From Druceiella hillmani (Eukaryota > Arthropoda > Insecta > Lepidoptera > Hepialidae), in contig JAYKKI010000013.1 of assembly GCA_039881145.1 (NCBI GenBank), positions 38,335,501 through 38,399,500 of the forward strand: a stretch of 64,000 bases of DNA, in the 5' to 3' direction. Positions 12,365 to 24,420 of this stretch are shown here, one piece after another (positions within the stretch are counted from its first letter, which is position 1; every line of letters begins with the position of its first letter). The position numbers and the translations under genes are program-made. The notes beneath the pieces were generated by a model, which had not been told where the DNA came from, did no database searches, and saw only the letters and a program-made list of their open reading frames with translations.

Positions 12365-15169
12365 GTTTTCACCTCTTTCGATTATCCCCTTCAGCAAAGG
12401 TTTTAAGCAAATGTAATTACTTAGGATTTATTACATTATCCAGGTTATAATGTTGGGAAGCTTTCAGAAATAAATTTTTAGCTTTTTGTCCGTTAAAATA
12501 TAAATATGTTTAGCTTTCAGTGAGCACTTTCTATGGAAATTGGTAGCGTTAAATTTGTTCGCTAATATATGTGATGAAAAACGTTTTATGTTTAACCTCC
12601 GATCTCGCATTACGCTATTTGATAAAAAAATGTTAAATATAATTAGATAGCTGGGAAAAAAATTAATTGGACTTATAATAGTAGGGTTCGAGCCCTATTG
12701 CAGTTACATACGTTTCCTAATACATACACCTTAGAATAGCAGGTGTTCTTTAGTTTTTACTGACACATATGGGCATGATTCTAAATTATTCAAACTTCAA
12801 CTGCTCAGATACCATATATCAAATTAATAGTATTGAGTTTGTCTAGGAGATAATTACTCGAAATCGTTAAATTTTCAGTAACCTTTTTAAATTTACAATG
12901 GGAACCTAATAAACTCATCAAATTTTCATTTCTTTATAAATATTTCGGAAAATATGTTCCCGTACGTTTAAAAATTTTCAAAAGTTCCTTCTTACTAATT
13001 GTTGAAGTTTCGTAATCTAATATTTGTGTAATGTGTATAATCAAATAATCTGATCGTAGTAATTCATATTTTATTACCCATTTGTGGAGTCATTATTCTA
13101 ATTCTAGTGTTTAGAATTCTGTAAAATATTCATATAAATGTCACCGACAAAGGTATATGTAATGTCATGCCTAGATGTTACAAGAATAAAAATGACACTC
13201 TTGTATAAAGTAAAAAAAATAAACGGGCTTAAAAGTTTTATTTTAATCGTTAATCAGACGAAGAGGAATTTGTGGATTTTCTTATAATGAGTTAGGTTAT
13301 TTTCCACAATAATTTTTAAATTCTACTTCTAAGAAACTTTTTGAAGCAGCAAGAGGAAACAAAGTGCAGATTGCATCAAAATGTATAATTTTTAAACAGA
13401 TGTAACATTAATTCACCAAATTCGCAACATCGTCGAAAGTAGTCACGTCAAATACGAAAGGAGTAAAAATATATTTACTTCGCAAATATAGAGCGACTGT
13501 CGATGTCAGTTAACAGTTTTATTTTTATCAGCAGCATTGTCTACTTTGACTTTCTGAAATTAAAATTTTTGCTTTTAGATATTAGTAAATGATTAAACTC
13601 TACACACAATTTTCGTTGCTCATAATATTATCTACTATCGAAAGTAATATTCGAAAAATCTTGCCAGTGACATTTTTGTTCATTACTCCATTCTTCTGAC
13701 GATGGTATGGTAATGTGTGATATAAGACAGTCACTAAACACATATAAACAACATATGTCGGATTTAATCCACATTTTTCGACACTTAATACTTTACATAC
13801 AAATAAAAAAACGTATCTTTAAGCACTAAAAACAAAAAACTTTCAAGTATGGAAGAGCGTAAAAATTCGTGAGAGGGCGTTATATATACTATAGTTTATC
13901 AGCATTGAAATTATTGTTTTAAACCGATTTTCACAAAATTACTAAATCCATTATACCTTCCTGAAAATATAGGCCTTCAAAGACAAAAATAATTTTCTTA
14001 ATCGAACCTAAAGGTCCTATAAATTAGCACCAATAAATAAATAAATAAGAAAAACGAAAAATATTTTCACCTTTTTACTGCTTTGTTTTGAAGTGCGCTT
14101 AACGACCTTATTGTATCCAATTTGACGGACATACGCGATATAGAAAAGTTACGACACAGACAAAAGTAATTAACATCATTGAAATAGATGTATCACTGAA
14201 ATCATATTGGCTGGAGTGTTTCGCCAGAAATTAAACGAAGAATAGACAAAATGTTTTTGATTTAGGGACCAAGAGCCAGGATCCCAAGAGCAGTTTGTTC
14301 TTCGGTTCGCTGATAGTAACTTCAAGATTGATCAACAATAAAAACTATGCAAAAGGTCTGTGTTAAAAAGAAGGAATATTTACGGGATTGCGAAGAAAAT
14401 TAAAAGAAACATTGTAGATAATAATAACTGTTATTAAGTACAGGTAGTTTGTCACTTTACATGTTATAACTGATTGTATTTTTTAATAAATTATCCAGAT
14501 ATAGAGGCTCTAAATAGGATTAAGTAGAAAGTACTGGACTTGGTTTATTTTAGAGACAAAAATTATGTTAGATTATTGTTAACCACACAAACTTTTAATA
14601 ATCAGAAATGGTCTAAGCCAATTCTTCATAATTTGATCATATTATATAACCTGTACAAATTTTCAGGCCCACAATAATTTGATAATAATCTAATATTTCG
14701 AAAGGAAGATACGAGAAATCTTTTTCGAAAATACACATTTATCCACTTAAATTATCTTTTTTATTATATGTATCTAAACATTTTTAATTATTATGACATT
14801 GTGTAATTTTATTTATTTTTGGTAACAGGATCATAACATTTAATGCAAGAAAGTTTAACCTGAGAAATATTAAAGGAAATATTTGAACCGAGTATCACAT
14901 GTACATTAACCATATAAATGTTATTTTTCAAATCGAAAGCTTATCAAAAGATTCGCGGCAAAATTTACATTCAAATGTGTTAACATTTTTTATCTTTTAT
15001 CAATATGTAATGTAATTGTTTACTAGTTTTCAGATAAGAAGTGTGCTGAAAAGTAAATACGACGGTGATAATTATCGTGAAGGTCGTTAACGAGTAAGAA
15101 ATAGAAATGTAGATATGAAATTAAAGTGAAATCCCTAACTACTTATGAAATGCAAAGAATTAGATTTTA
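12365..15169. other. AT-rich DNA without a recognised gene
   Basis: Nothing is supported. A T-arm/B-box-like word near 12687 (gggttcgagccc) has no cloverleaf around it. Confidence 0.5.
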
Positions 15170-15507
15170 TAGATTTCTGTGTTCAAACCTTATAATTTTA
15201 CGTATTCAAACCTTATAATATCAAAATAAGGTTGGGGTCTCATTCGCTATACTTCATTTTTAAGTACTGGTTTCAAAATTTGAAACTTACAATATATAAC
15301 TTATAATATATATCCAACTCTAATTTTCTATTGTGAATTTATTTATTTATTAACATTTTATTAATATTTTATGAAAAATGCCATCGAATTTGGAATAAAG
15401 ACATATGGGACTTTTCAAATGAGATTGAGATTCTATTTACGATATTTCACTTTTAAACACGTTTGCGAAATATTAACTTACAAAAACATTAAAACATTAA
15501 AAAAAAA

Positions 15508-15570
<63 letters not shown>

Positions 15571-16010
15571 CTTGCAATAAATATATTCTCTAATTTATTA
15601 ACTACTTGTTTATTTATTTATATGTTATTATATCATAAATTATTCACTTGAGTGACATTAGTTTATAAAGGTCTTTCGAAATGAGGTGCCTTTCACTGTA
15701 TTTTATTTTTAAGCACTGTTTGCGAAGTATTAACTTTCAAAATAAAAGAGTTTTAAAATAGATATCTGCAAAATATGCTATATAATTGTTCAACTTTATA
15801 TTTATGTATTACAAATTTTACAAATATTTACCGTTATTACATTATTATTTTACAAAAAATTCCATCGAATTAGATAACGTTACACAGATCTATCAAAATC
15901 AAGCCGATATCCAACTTACCATATTTCAGTTTTAAGCACTGTTTGCCTATTATTAATCTTCAAAATATTTAAGAAATTTATTATTTATTTACAACACATT
16001 TATCGCTGGT
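15170..16010. repeat. Degenerate ~200-220-bp tandem repeat
   Basis: The block tttttaagyactgtttgcgaa-attaactt-caaaa recurs near 15251, 15444, 15698 and 15920. The companion word ttccatcgaatt recurs near 15380 and 15862. Copy spacing is irregular because a (TA)n tract has expanded inside the second unit. Confidence 0.75.
15508..15570. repeat. (TA)n microsatellite
   Basis: Alternating ta with one tg interruption, sitting inside the tandem repeat above. Confidence 0.97.
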
Positions 16011-16084
16011 TATATATTCCTATTTCGTAACTATGAACAATATTATTAGCATTTAAATATAAAAATAATTAACGAAATGATAAA

Positions 16085-16277
16085 GATTTCGGAAATAAAA
16101 CTTTAGCAGATTCTCACTCCTTACAAATTGGACGTGGTAACGATTTGACATTTTACAAAGCTTATACTTCGGCAGAGTGGGTTGTTATGATATAGGTCGA
16201 TCCAGGACGGAGTTACGGTGAATGATTTGTGCTCAGGAACTCTCATATATTTAGGTGAGACAATAAAGAACATTTGA
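16085..16277 (+). pseudogene. Possible FHA-domain relic, frameshifted
   Basis: One frame gives SHSLQIGRGNDLTFYKAYTS, resembling the start of a forkhead-associated (phosphothreonine-binding) domain with its Gly-Arg pair, up to a TAG at 16193. The next frame gives VTVNDLCSGTLIYLGETIKN, resembling the D-L-S-(N)GT--NG--I end of the same fold. The order and spacing fit a single FHA domain broken by one frameshift. The match is by eye to the family pattern only. There is no start codon and I see no second exon. It could be a gene fragment carried by a transposon, or coincidence. Confidence 0.28.
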
Positions 16278-18369
16278 TATAACGAAGAAAACTGAAAAAT
16301 TCACTTGACTGAAGTTTTGAATTGAAATTATGTGGTTTACCGAATCCTTACTTAAACAAGTTTAATTTTGCGATTTCTATACCTAATTGCGAATATCGAA
16401 CCATAAACAATGTATTTGAGGTACATTGTTATTTCAGTATTACGTATTTGTATTGTTACGGCAAATTGTTGTCATATAATTATTTTTTTCCATAAAAAGA
16501 CAATAACTCGACTTATTAATACATTATAATTTGTTTTACTTTTGTCTATATTGCTTTTAACAATTTATTTAGACGTAGACGGGCTATGTTAACATAGATA
16601 CAGAGTACTGAAACTAATTTATTTCGGAGCTTACAGAATGATATTGCTTACCTTATTGAAAAATGGACCAAATAAAAAAATATTTAATTGTTTATTCTTA
16701 TGGGGTTTCGCTTGATTTATTAGTTATTCGTTTAAATTTATTTGAATTTAAAGTATGTGTTAATTTAAGTCACGTAACTTAATTGTTTCAATAATTTGTT
16801 ATCGTACATATAAAGAATTATTTTCTACTTTGACCGTGTTACATGACTTTCATTAAGTTTTATGTTCGGAATAACTCCATAAATCTCAAAGATTTATAAT
16901 TTGGAAAAGCGAAACGAAAATCTATTTTAAAAAATATGATTTTACTTTTAATTATCTTTTCTGATTGAATGTATCCACAAACGATTTCTCTATTTAAGAG
17001 TATCCCTTTCTTGTAACACCTGGACCCATAACTATATAATCTTTTGCCAATCTTCTTTAAATATACGCACTATTATATAAAAACAAAACTAGCTTGAGAT
17101 CCAACGATAAACATAATGTTATGTTATATTTCATGGGAGCATTTAAGGTCTTCCCTTATTCATGAAACAATTCCTCTTAAATCTTGTGGCAGCCGGATGC
17201 GAGTATACAAATCCCGACAATACGTTCTCGTTAGCGAAATGTCAAAATGTTACATTTCGTAATTTTTTTCGCGGATACAAAACACCACAAAAAAAATTTA
17301 AGATTTTCCAAATATCTAAACGATAAAATGTTGTTATTAAAAGGAGTATAATTTATTCTTATCAAATAATTTCTCTCTTCACAACAAATGTTTTATCTTT
17401 CACAAGTAAATAACTTATCTATAAATCAAGATAAGAAACTGCAAACTATCAATATGAACAGCTGGCAATGTATTTTATCTCACACCTAACAAATAGGTAA
17501 CAAGCATATTCAAGGCCCATTATCACAACTCACAAAAACGTTAGTTGATCAAATATTTATTTGAAGGCTAAGATATTTAGTCGCACAAATATTAAGCGAA
17601 ACATTACGCGACTTATTACACGTATCATTTCAAGTTTACGATAACGAGAAACGCAAGTGTGATAATATACGTTAAACGAATTAACAGATAAATTTGCTGT
17701 GCATGTATGGGTTTGATGTGTTAATTATATAAACAAATATCCGAAACATGAATACCACAAAATTTGCACTTACCAAATAAGATCGTAGATTTTTTTTTAA
17801 TGAATCGAAGATGTTATTTCCACGAAAATTCTGCAATAATTTGAAATACAGATATGTCCCACTGTCACATGAAACCAAATTTGTTTGTGCGTGGTTTTAA
17901 TATTTCTGATTTAACTAGAAACTATTCAAAATAATTGCCTTTCAAAACACTAGATAATACAGAGATGCATTTTTTTAATAAAAAAAAACACTTTTGATAT
18001 TTTGTACACAACAATATATTTAATTAATTAACTTGCGTAAAATACAATTAAATATATTAACGTATTTCTTAACCGATACTTTTAAAAAATATCAAAATCA
18101 AAATTCATTTAATATGTTACCGAATAAAAGAAAATTATTTAAGTTTAATAAAATTAATAAATTTTGTTAAGAAAATGAAATATTAAAAATGACTCGTTTC
18201 TATTATTAAAATAAGTTAATATTCAAGCACAACAGAAAAAGTAACCAGATATCATTGCCCGTTATTTATTATTAAATTCGGTTTTAATTAATATGGGAGA
18301 ATATTAATTATTAATATGCAATATTAAAATAAGTTAACAAATATTATTTCATTCGAATATTAGATAGGA
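16278..18369. other. AT-rich DNA without a recognised gene
   Basis: No gene is seen. A small hairpin lies at 16406-16430 (aacaatgta / tacattgtt). A minus-strand open run at 17681-17878 has no motif. Confidence 0.5.
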
Positions 18370-18409
18370 TTAAATTTTTTTTTTGGACTTTTGTGAATTG
18401 TGTACGATT

Positions 18410-18620
18410 TTACTTGTAATTCGATTCAGCGCGCGACACGCGTCAGGAACGAATGGATACCGGGCGGTAACTAAAGCTCTGAAGGAAGTCTGAAGCCAGA
18501 GCATATTTTTCGTGAGCGAAATAGGGTTTTCGAGTTCGCGGCCCAGTTCAACCACTCGGTGTTGTTTCGGATGAATAAATGTTTAATCTCGTGGAACGCA
18601 ATTCTTCAAGAATTGTTAGT
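18410..18620. other. GC-rich island; minus-strand open frame
   Basis: A CpG-containing patch (cagcgcgcgacacgcgtc) stands out from AT-rich flanks. On the minus strand 61 codons are open from a GTG at 18555 to 18370, including LGRELENPISLTKNMLWLQ and VTARYPFVPDACRALNRI. No family is recognised. It may be a promoter or first exon, or the end of a mobile element. Confidence 0.3.
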
Positions 18621-18884
18621 CAATCTTAATGTAACCTATAAGAATACCATCCTTAATTGGAAATTCATACTCTGCACAATTTGTAATTATCAGATTTAAA
18701 AAGAAATTAAAATTTTATTTAAAATCACTTTCATTTCCACACAATATTTTATATTTCAAAATGTTTTCAAAACTGTGTTAGGTTTTAATTTTATGGTTAT
18801 AATTTTGCCATTGTTTTCAATAGTTATTTAACTAACATTTTTACAAACTATTCTGAGTTTAACATTAACTTAATATGAAGTAAA

Positions 18885-19235
18885 CGGCTCGAGCGAGACT
18901 GACTGAAGGCGACTGTATCCCTGTCCCACTCTGTACCAATAAACCGCTCAGTGGAGGGGATATGGCGGGCGTTTCCGCCGCGAGCAAGTCGTTCAGTTCC
19001 GATGTCTGACTGGACTTGTTTTTATTGTACTTGTGGGTTGTTGTTTTTTATTCGATTGTTTTGGACCCTTTTGCGTTTTTTTTTGTATGCTCTTTTTGTT
19101 TTCTTTCGGTTCCAAGTTTTGGTTGGACTGGCTTTGTGTCAATTTTATTGTATTCGTTTAGTGTAAATCCGGATTATCAGTGCATATTTGAATACGGGAT
19201 TTGTATACTTGATTTTAAGTTTATGTGTACATAAA
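18885..19235 (+). other. GC-rich island running into a G/T-rich tract
   Basis: From ggctcgagcgagactgactg to the gccgcgagcaagtcg region the sequence is unusually GC-rich. Then ttcagttcc, an arthropod initiator-like TCAGTT, is followed by about 150 bases of T/G-rich, nearly purine-free DNA. An aataaa lies upstream at about 18940. The two plus-strand open frames (from 18951 and 19016) are T-rich and hydrophobic, probably artefacts. A TATA-less promoter with a leader, or part of an LTR, are both possible. Confidence 0.25.
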
Positions 19236-19367
19236 GTCAAACTAAATTTTATTTAAATAAGAAGCAAAAAATCGTGCTACTGTGTTAATTGTACGTGTGT
19301 AATATTTTTAAAATGAGTTTGGCTACGTATTTTTCGGCTTTTCATTTACTATATCGATCTTCTTTTG

Positions 19368-19490
19368 CTATGTTCTGGAAAATAAAAAAACGTATCCCTT
19401 ATAGGATCATCTGTTGTCCGTCCATCTCTCTGTTCCTCTGCTTTTCAAAGCCCTTTTCCTCAAAAACGGTCTAAGCCGTACGGTTTTTAC
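19368..19490 (+). repeat. Dispersed gtacctcaaaagg-type repeat, fragment
   Basis: Contains cttataggatcatctgttgt, then tccgtccatctctctg and cctcaaaaacggtc, in the order seen in the better copy at 32058. It is truncated just before the composite element at 19530. Confidence 0.7.
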
Positions 19491-19746
19491 GTGACAAAAA
19501 TATATAACCCTTTAAAGCGTACTTTTTTTAACCGACTTCAAAAAAAGAGGAGGTTCTCAATTCGTCTCTCTTTTTCTTTATGTATGTTTAGCGATAAATC
19601 TTTTCCTTTATATATGTTTAGCGATAATTCGTTATCTAATAGACCGATCTTGATAATTCTTTTTTTTTTATTTTAAAAAGGGTGATAATTGTTTTCTTTT
19701 ATTTTAAAATCGCACCTATTATGTATTTTTTACCGTAAATTTGATG

Positions 19747-20470
19747 ATAATCGGTTGATGAGGTCCGGAAATGAACGATGGATCTTCTTAATGAATGGCA
19801 GTGTTTCAATTATGATTCAAGATATTTGCTACGGGTAGGTATTATTTTACAAAATAACTACGCCACTTATCAGGTCAGGTTCTACTGATAAGTTATGAAT
19901 ATGAGCAATAGAACTCCTAAACGAATATTAGTAAATCAACCGTGAAAGATATTTGCTACCAGTAGTTGTTACTTTGCAAAATAACTATAACATCAACTAG
20001 GTCAGGGTCCGATGATGAGTTCTGGGGATGAGTAATGAAATTCCTTAACGAATGGTAGTAAATTGAAAGTCATTCGAGATATTTGCTACTAGTAGTTGTT
20101 TTTTTGCAAAATAACTACACTTTCGATCATGTCAGAGTCTGATGATACGTTCAGAAGATGATCAATGGAACTCCTTATCGAATGGTAGTAAATCAAAAGT
20201 AATGCAAGATATTTATTACTGGTAATTTTTACTTTGCAAAATAACTGCTCCATTGACCAGGTCAGTGTGTGCTGATGAGTTCTGAAGATTATTAATGTAA
20301 CTCTTTAACGGATGGTCGTAAATCAATCGTGATTCAACATATATACTACTGGTTATTTGTTATTTTAATTATTACCTTGCAACATTTGATATTGGGTTTT
20401 TGGAAATGGAGAACGGAACTCCTAAAGTGGTAGTTTTTAATTTGCAAAATTTGATATTACACTTCGGATG
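19747..20470. repeat. 130-bp tandem repeat, about 5-6 diverged copies
   Basis: The word gatatttgctac or its variants falls at 19821, 19948, 20078, 20208 and about 20338, spaced 127-130 bp. Each unit also has caaaataact, ggtcagg-tc-gatgagttc and aa-tcctta-cgaatggtag. The array lies wholly inside the inverted-end element. Confidence 0.92.
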
Positions 20471-20605
20471 TGGAGAACCAAACTCCTCAACTGCTAACAG
20501 ATAACCATTAGCGGCTGTTACTCTCGCTTAATTTATATGTATTGTTGATAATATGAAAATTAGTGGGTTGATACAAAAAATGTAGGTATATTATATAAAT
20601 GCTAT

Positions 20606-20905
20606 TTATTGCAAATAGGTAGGTACCTACCCACTTATTTGCAATAAATAACTAAGTTACTTATTTTTAAAGTCGGTGTCAGCACCGCCGATCAATTTAA
20701 ACAAATATAAATTTGTATATTATAAAAACGCCCTTTTTGAATCTATTAATACAATTCTAAGTAAATTTGAAGTTAAAGTTTTCATTTACATTTTAAATTA
20801 AATTAAATTAAATTATAAATTTGTTTAAGTTGGTCGCCAGTACTCTCACCGACTTCAAAGATACGTAACTTAGTTATTTATTGCAAATAAGTAGGTACCT
20901 ATTTT
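20606..20905. repeat. Internal inverted repeat with subpalindromes
   Basis: The left arm has gcaaataggtaggtacctac, then ataactaagttactta and aaagtcggtg. The right arm has caccgacttcaaagatacg, then taacttagttattta and gcaaataagtaggtacct, in inverted order. The centre is about 100 bp of AT-rich sequence. The right arm repeats the terminal gacttcaaa motif of the whole element. Confidence 0.88.
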
Positions 20906-20954
20906 GAATTAAATATTTTTTAATTTTTTGTACCTACCTTTTTTGAAGTCGGTT

Positions 20955-21994
20955 TTTTTAAAGATTTATTATGTATTTATGTAATAGCTTACTCGCTGAT
21001 AATCAAAACCTATAGGGTACTTTTGGCCGACCTACAATCTTGAAAGTCAGAATAACTTTATTCTCATAATACAAGTAAAGAATAAAATCCAAAAAATGAA
21101 TGATTTGTAAATATATGTGGAACTATACATTTTTATAATTGGTCTGTCCTTACGCCTGTGAAAGACATAGTAGGCAATATGTTTACGTTGTCAAAAATGG
21201 ATGTTTGTAAATAGTTTAATAAGAATACTACGCCTTAATTGTTTAAAAGTGTCTAGATATGTACAGAACCTTTGTAGTGATTTTCCACACACATTGGTTT
21301 TTTAATTTTTATTTCCGTTCAATCTACCGAATCTAAACGTTTTTAGCATAGCTTTCTTAACATGTGTTTATTTTTAACGAAGCTTGCATTGCAGATAAAT
21401 TTATGTACTAAACATTTAACTTTACAATAATGAATTGGTTTCCGCTTTATTTCATTTTTATTTGTATAATATTAAAATCATTTATTATTTTTTTTTTGTA
21501 ATCACGTAATACTCTGTAATTTCTTAAATGCGTACATACTTTAAATTAACAATTCCAAATTGCGAGGTATTTAATCCTAAATTTGTCGAAACCTACTCAT
21601 TTTAAAAGTTTAGCAAACTGTATGTTACTTATACGTCTCCTGTGCAGTTAATATAGACTGCGCTATAGGACATTCTCATTTCGAAGAGCGTTCCTATTAT
21701 TCGTACTGGTAATTTGTATCGAATATTTGAATATAATGGAAGAATATTTTTGTAATAAAAAAAAATTTGTTAAAATGTGCAAAGTTAAAGCGATTTTAAT
21801 ACCCTTTTATTAGGTCGATCTGTAACTCGCTAACTAACTATGTAATGAAATCCACAAAATTTAATTTCATGCACTTCGCATTGTTGTATCATCATGAAAC
21901 TTAGTTATGTGTAGTACTGATGACAATTCAATAAAACGGTACCATGTGGCCAATTCACTGAAATAGAATTTGAATGTATCATCATGAGACTTAG
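20955..21994. other. AT-rich DNA without a recognised gene
   Basis: Only a short direct repeat is seen: tgtatcatcatga(a/g)acttag near 21886 and 21977. Confidence 0.5.
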
Positions 21995-22168
21995 CCGTTG
22001 TATCAAATCTCAATTGTTAGTAATTCAACCGGAAGTCGGATCGGAGAATTGAATTATCCTAAGTTTACCAGAAAGACTACTTGCAATGCTGATGCATTGG
22101 CAGAGAAGGAGAGGCTGCGCACTCGGTTAACCACAGAAAGAGAAGCACGAAGAGACAACTCAACCTAA
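21995..22168 (+). pseudogene. Exon-like fragment, basic/acidic helix
   Basis: After a TAG at 21992, the frame is open to a TAA at 22166. The last 40 codons are much less AT-rich than the surroundings and read SRIGELNYPKFTRKTT, then ALAEKERLRTRL and TEREARRDNST. The charged heptad-like run would form an amphipathic or DNA-binding helix. There is no ATG or obvious splice acceptor, and I do not recognise the protein. It is probably a captured or decayed exon. Confidence 0.35.
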
Positions 22169-24289
22169 TCAAGAATGATGTTCTGCTAATTTGAATTAAG
22201 TAAAAATTTGTTTCATACGGTGTTAATATTTGTAAAGGTAGTTTTAAAAACCAAAAGGTAGTTTTTAAAATAAATAGAGCTAGTTTTTAAAGTAAGTAGA
22301 AAATATTCTCTCTTTTAAATAAGACTGAAAAAAGTAAAAATATTATGTACATGAAAATGTTTAACGTTTCAGTTAGATGTCGAGAAAAACCAGTCCACTC
22401 TTGTATACTAAAAAATTATACTCAATAACAAATATGGCTTACTCCGAAACCCTTAGAGAGTAGACAAATAAAACAGGTTCAATAATTATTTTTCGCTTTT
22501 TAGTGCAGTATTTAAAAAAAAACCTGTTTTTTTAATAGTGGACAGTATTATTTTATTTTCTGAAGCAACTGAGATTTGACACAGGGTTCCTTAATATTTT
22601 TTGCTCAGTATGATCAATAGAATCAGATGTGGGAATAATAGACACATTTTGTCATAATCTATATGTATGTGTACAGACAAAGAAAATGTCCATTATTAAT
22701 GAAGGTAACTCTGGAACCTTTTTGTTACACTCTGTATACATACGTTTAATCCCTCTTAGATTATATTTATTAATGTTGTGAGACGTAAGAAGTACGTATC
22801 AAATATAAGTAGTATGTGGCGCAGAATCATCGCCGCATATCCCATATCGCGTTAAGGTACAGGGAGGACGTGAAATATAGTGGATAATATACTTATAATA
22901 CTTTTAATAGTATATTTTTTAATCAATGCCGAATATCCTACATCACAAAACACATCAAGAAGTTGGGCAAGACAAGATCACAGCAATGTTACTTCATAAC
23001 AAAATTCTCCTCAAAATTGTTATCGTCCTGTACTAAATAAATGAAACGTATCGAATGTTTCTACTTTGTGTCGAGTTAAGTTTTATTTGTTTGAGCCTAT
23101 TCTGTACGTTCAGCTGTCAATATGTCTCCAAGTGATATGATTTATGACGTGAAAATAAATCAAGTGGTTACGATAAGCATCAATTCGGTTTATTGGTTTT
23201 CGTTTGTTACGACTAAGGATAATATCCTTACGTAATATATAAACAAGTGAAAAATCACATATATAAATTTATAAATTAGTAATATTAAAGTTTTATACCT
23301 GAGCAATGTCACAAAATTTGCCTAAATTCTGAATGTAATTTTTTTTTGCTGAATGGAATATTAAATAGAAACAAGGATATGTGTGTATGTACACGGAACA
23401 CTAACAGCCTGGTGCAAAGCACACCAAAAGAAAATGTCTATTAAAATAAAATTGGAACATATATAAATACATAGAGGTGAAAGAAGCACTAATATCAAAG
23501 TGAAAAGTATAAGTTTTATAGTAAAAAGAAGGTATTATTTCTTAATTTTTCTAGTATGCATTAAGTCACACTCAGCTTCTTAAACGTATGTTTCAGCAAG
23601 ATGTTTACGAAATTAAAATGCAACCTCTAAAATCTTTACTAATAAATGATATAACTATACCAACTATATCAATATGACAATAATCTATGGCAGCGCGCGA
23701 CCTGCCAATGATATTTGAGTATAAATAAAAACCAATCAGTACAAGTAGAACTAGGAGGGTATGGTAAACAATTAGGCACTTATAAACATTTCTAATATAT
23801 ACCTTTATTATATATTTCTATTAAACTATTTACAAATAGTAATTTTTCACAAATCTATTGCCCATATCTTTCAAAGGAGTGAAATCCTGGTGCACATGAC
23901 CAAAATGGTAAGACCTAATATGATCGCTTTACTTTTCTTGCAAACTTTTGGCCAAATCTACCCTGATAACGAAAACGAACCCTGCTTTTTATGATTTTTA
24001 GTTTAGTAGTTTCAAAAATAAAATAAGCTAATGCTATGTTTTCGCATATCTTTAGAATATATATTGAATTTAAAATTACCAAAATTATATTTTGTACTCC
24101 TCATAAAAAGCCACGATTATTTTTATATATCATATTGAGATCAAACAGACACAAAATTTAAAACGAAATTTGATTATTATAATTATCCCCTCTTTAGTTA
24201 CATGAACATTTTTAACAAATTGTCTAGTAGTGTTTTATGGGTTAATAATGTCTATCACTAAGCCAAATTACAGGTTCTGTATTAAATAG
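22169..24289. other. AT-rich DNA; scattered open stretches only
   Basis: Three weak plus-strand open stretches lie at 22826-23240. One begins with a hydrophobic run (LIILLIVYFLINAEYPTS) and another reads SPSDMIYDVKINQVVTIS. No family is recognised. A triplicated ggtagtttttaaa-type word occurs at 22238-22292. Confidence 0.4.
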
Positions 24290-24420
24290 ATTCTTAGAAA
24301 ACCGACTGTGGCAGACGGATGGACTGATACGTATCTTATGTGGGTTCAGTTTTTCCTATTGAGGTATGAAACTGTAAATCGTCTTTTAGCCAGATCTCTG
24401 GAACTACTTTACGGATTACA
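24290..24420 (-). repeat. Dispersed gtacctcaaaagg-type repeat, reverse copy
   Basis: On the minus strand it reads catacctcaataggaaaaac, then gtccatccgtctgccacagt and ggttttctaaga, the same order of motifs as the plus-strand copies. Confidence 0.75.

Larger units (their letters stand above)
19530..20954. mobile_element. Composite element with aaccgacttc inverted ends
   Basis: The left end aaccgacttcaaaaaaag and right end ccttttttgaagtcggtt are inverted copies, enclosing 1425 bp. Inside are an array of 130-bp tandem repeats (19747-20470) and a long internal inverted repeat (20606-20905). No transposase is present, so any movement would need an enzyme from elsewhere. These ends belong to a repeat family that I recall as abundant in moths and butterflies. 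Target-site duplication is not clear. Confidence 0.7.

Noticed and set aside
12640..12695. Possible tRNA-derived SINE (tagctggg ... gggttcgagccc)
   Set aside because: B-box-like and weak A-box-like words at plausible spacing, but the T-loop has the wrong size and no SINE body or tail follows.
14255..14400. Coding-like words after a ttag (CAGGATCCCAAGAGCAG region)
   Set aside because: A GC-richer patch with short open runs in two frames, but stops come within 16-30 codons and no family fits.
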